A stretch of 64,000 bases of DNA from Bugula neritina (taxonomy: Eukaryota; Bryozoa; Gymnolaemata; Cheilostomatida; Bugulidae). The notes under the pieces are model-generated. The model saw nothing but the letters and a program-made list of their open reading frames with translations, was not told the origin of the DNA and searched no databases. The stretch lies in NCBI GenBank assembly GCA_964035545.1, contig OZ037769.1:3503001-3567000 (forward strand), read 5' to 3'. Of this stretch, positions 60,782-64,000 are shown piece after piece. A program made the position numbers and the translations under genes. The stretch's first letter is position 1. Each line of letters starts with the position of its first letter.

Positions 60782-63700
60782 ATGGTGGTCTTCACATACA
60801 CTGATGGGAACGATGTGATTGGTAGAGGTATTGAGACGATTTTACATACAATTTAATTTGATTTTTCAAACCAGGCAATGATTTTGTAGAAGTTGTACTT
60901 GAAAATAAATTGAAGAAAATTTGAATTTGGATTCTTATCATGTGATATGTTTTAGGAATGAAGGGTATTCACTCAATTCAACAATGGATACAAGAAAAGC
61001 TTTCTACAAGTAAAGGTAGCATAGCCACAGATTCTACAGCTAGAACAGCGGGGCTCATAACCCCAGCCTCAGTGCCTGAGTTCTCTATTCCAGTGACAGG
61101 AAAATCTTACCGGATTGTTCAAACTGGTTTATCTCAAAGTTTTGATGACGACATGGTTCTGCACACAGCAACTAAACCAAAGGTAAGATAACTCATAGGA
61201 AAAGAAAATTGGCGCCATATTAAAATTAGTTTTATTAAATATTATGTTGAAAGTGAAAATTAGTATTTGCAGTTTTTAATTTTAACCTAATGTAAGCATA
61301 TACAGAAAAACTAATAAGTGCAGTGAATGAACACTTTTTAATGGCTATTACATATAAGTTATTTTTTGTTTTATTGTAGATACTTTTAGCCTAAATACAT
61401 GCAAAAATGTTTGTTTCTTTTGTGTTTTAAACGAACTTAATAATATACCAAATTATAAGTTTATTTCCAAATAATCTTGATGCAATTGTATCAATTTGAT
61501 AAGAAAAAAGGTTCTTTTGCTATTTGGAATTTCTTTCTAACTATAAAAACACTGCAACTCATCAAATAATCTCATAAATTATATTCAAATAGGAGCCGTG
61601 CAGGAAAGTCAACAGTGTACCGAGTGTCTTGTCAAACATGGCGATGGAGATGGAGAGTCTGGAGTCATACCATGAGCCTGGGTACCAAGCAGCTGTCAGC
61701 CTACCTCACCTTAGGATGCAGACACCATATGGGTTCACTTATGTGACAGAGAGACCTCATACTAACCGATCAGAGTCACTGCTGATTGGATCTATTAACG
61801 CAGAATCTATAAAACTGTTCAATGAAATCAGACGGAAACAGCAAAATAACAATGACTGTAAGTTTATAGCCACTACTTAGTGTAAAAATAGCCAAGCTCC
61901 TGTATTTTTGTTAAACTGTACTAAACCATTACATGATATTATAAAGAAACACTATTTGTTTATTAAAACCATGTAACCTACATTAAAAACTTCAACTTTA
62001 GCACCGCTGTTATATAATTTAGAAATCTTATTCTTTGAAACTTGGTTAATTCTGCTAAATGTAATGCTTAAATTATTATGTCTAAAATCTATAAACATAA
62101 TTATAGTGGCAATTGACCTGCACGTAGTGTAATCTTGTTTCAGACTATCGAAGGCATTCATCTCGTCTGGCACGGCTACCGCGGAATAAGCAAAGCGAAT
62201 CAATACCCACAAAAAGAAGCAGTTATTCTAGTTTATTTTCGTCCTCATTACCATCAGAGTCATCTTCTTCTCGAATATATTTGAGGAGAAGATCTTCTTT
62301 ATCCAGTCTTTATACTGATGACGTGAGTTTTCCCCTCTTGACAGTGCACTTCCTGTAACATAATCTATTAGAGTTAGAATGTAAACTGTATACGAGAATA
62401 TTAAAATAAGGCACATAGCATAATAGAAGGTTATGTGATGTCACCAAAGATTGTTGTTTAATTGGATGAACGTGCTATTATGTTTTAACATAACTCAGAA
62501 CTTTACTTTATATACTGAGCAAAAATAAGTTTAAAATAGTGTCCTTCAGTATAATTGTTCCATTATTTCATAAGCTATTATACACAGTTAATGCATAGTT
62601 ATATAAATGCAAGACTATAAAATTAACATAAATTACCAGGTTTATTATTACAGCAAAATTAAATAACATTTGTATATTAAAAAACTTTTTTTTTACAGAA
62701 ATGATGTTGATGTTTAAATTCTTTATACCCCATTTCATTGTTTTAATATACCTACAGGTGTTTGCGGAAGACGATTTGATTTACCTGAGCAGAGAAGAGG
62801 CTCATAAAGTAGCTCCTCTGGGAGAGATGAAGTTGTCTCTCCTCTACAACCGACAGACTAATCAGCTACGAGTCTCCGTAATCAAAGTAGAGAATCTGAT
62901 GAGTGACTCGACCAATATTGATTGTAACCCGTACGTTAAGGTGTCCTTAGAGCCCGGGAAGTCACAAAAACAACAATCAGAAGTGTTTCGTGGGAAGAAA
63001 AATCCTCAGTTTGAAACAGATTTCGTTTTCAAGAATGTCACAAGAGATGATCTGAAGAAGAAATCCATCAGATTCAAAGTCTGTAACAAAGTGGGTTCTG
63101 CAGTTTCGTTGTACAGCAAGAAGCATGTGATGGCTGAAATGATGCTGTCATTAAATCAGCTCGGTCTCGAGTTTGGAGAAGAAGTGAGACTCTGGAAGGA
63201 TCTAGAATCCGTTAGCGATGCTCAGGTAAATTAAAATTATATAAGCTACATTTTGAATTGAAGCTTTTAAAACTTAGGAATCAAAAAGTCATGAATGTAG
63301 CACAAAAGGTCATGCATAATAGAAATAGCAATGCACTAAAATATATCCAGAATAGGCAAATGCGCATGCTGAGTTGAAACGCTTTTTGAGTACCAATTCT
63401 GTATTTGAAATCATGACCCAGACACTGCTGTTTGTTTACGTATTAAACTTAACTATTTTGTAATGTATTTTTATCAGCAAATACCCAGCTTAATCTAGTA
63501 ACAACTAACAAGTATAAAAACAGGATAATTCTTACTGCCATGTTCTTTATCTCAACTTATGCATGTTATAACTGCAACCACTCACGTCCAAGTTACACAA
63601 CATTATGAAATGATGTTACAAAAGCATAGTATTGACTTGTAACTTCCTTCCTTGTAGTGATAAACCATAATTTTTAATTTATATTACACCTAAAATTTTA

Positions 63701-63933
63701 AAGCTTATCTACCTATACATACAAGCGGTTTTCTTATTGGAAAACAACAATCATCTAAATTATTGACTTTGTTGCTAGATTTATTGCCCTATTAACATAA
63801 TTTAGCACAGTTTGGTTTATTTCCTTTTAGCCTCTGGGTTACCTGAATGTCACAGTTAGTCTAGACACAAAAGAGAAACAATTATCAGTGACGGTTGCAG
63901 AGGCCCGAAACTTGAATTCATCATCTAACCCTA
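60782..63933 (+). CDS. Tandem-C2 domain protein (synaptotagmin/TC2N-like), 3' part off window
   Basis: Exons so far: 60782-60827, 60956-61182, 61593-61857, 62144-62322, 62758-63225, 63831-63933 (phase 1, continues off window). There is no N-terminal TM or signal. Start [19 protein letters not shown], then a low-complexity region with a basic Ser-rich stretch ([15 protein letters not shown].. [11 protein letters not shown]). C2A starts [20 protein letters not shown] and contains [24 protein letters not shown]2B starts [20 protein letters not shown], then ARNLNSS at the edge. In C2A the usual DPYVK calcium-ligand Asp is Asn, suggesting calcium-independent membrane or protein binding, as in Syt14/16 or TC2N. 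Which subfamily cannot be settled without C2B. Acts probably at membranes or in the nucleus; inference only. Confidence 0.9.
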
Positions 63934-64000
63934 GTAAGTCTGATTTCCTTTTTTCAGTTTTTTAGCATTTTTTTTCAATACCTAAATTGTTCAAGCATAT

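Overview
The window is AT-rich animal DNA. Genes are split by spliceosomal introns with GT..AG borders, and there are no operons, Shine-Dalgarno sites or bacterial features. The gene set is metazoan: PHF14, a front-end fatty-acid desaturase, mitochondrial citrate synthase, MRPS23, OXSM, a tandem-C2 protein and a protein with a TMEM145/GPR180-type ectodomain. Two short-chain collagens with the Cys-rich C-terminal domain first described from sponge 'short-chain collagen C4' suggest a sponge or another early-branching invertebrate. The phylum is an inference. All exon structures were rebuilt by hand from reading frame, splice sites and intron phase, and in every gene the exon lengths sum to an open frame.  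Layout. 1-7.6 kb: a minus-strand cytochrome-b5 fatty-acid desaturase, running off the left edge; its 4.3-kb intron 2 contains two complete plus-strand membrane-anchored mini-collagens. 7.6-12.9 kb: no gene seen, low-complexity act/agt DNA. 12.9-13.1 kb: a small one-TM protein. 14.4-16.6 kb: a single-pass protein with a TMEM145/GPR180-like ectodomain. 17.0-19.9 kb: a foldback element with about 0.9-kb inverted arms and a possible 4-bp target duplication. 20.2-26.4 kb: citrate synthase (minus), head-to-head with MRPS23 (plus, 26.9-30.0 kb). 32.3-42.2 kb: PHF14, 18 exons. 44.4-50.1 kb: an 8-exon WD40 protein (minus) with a MITE pair in its last intron, head-to-head with OXSM (plus, 50.7-55.6 kb). 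55.6-60.8 kb: no gene seen. 60.8-64 kb: the 5' part of a tandem-C2 protein, running off the right edge.  Functional themes. Three genes belong to mitochondria or are normally mitochondrial: citrate synthase (TCA cycle), MRPS23 (mitoribosome small subunit) and OXSM (type II fatty-acid synthesis). The first two share a 462-bp promoter interval. PHF14 is a chromatin reader; the collagens are matrix or cell-surface proteins.  The most striking non-genic pattern is that nearly every tandem repeat array inside a gene starts or ends within about 0-30 bp of an exon edge. One array repeats the splice-donor sequence itself, and the longest has a perfect 240-bp higher-order period. No single previously undescribed system stands out clearly; the repeat-splice-site association, the nested mini-collagens, the one-TM GOST-like protein and the foldback element are the best leads.
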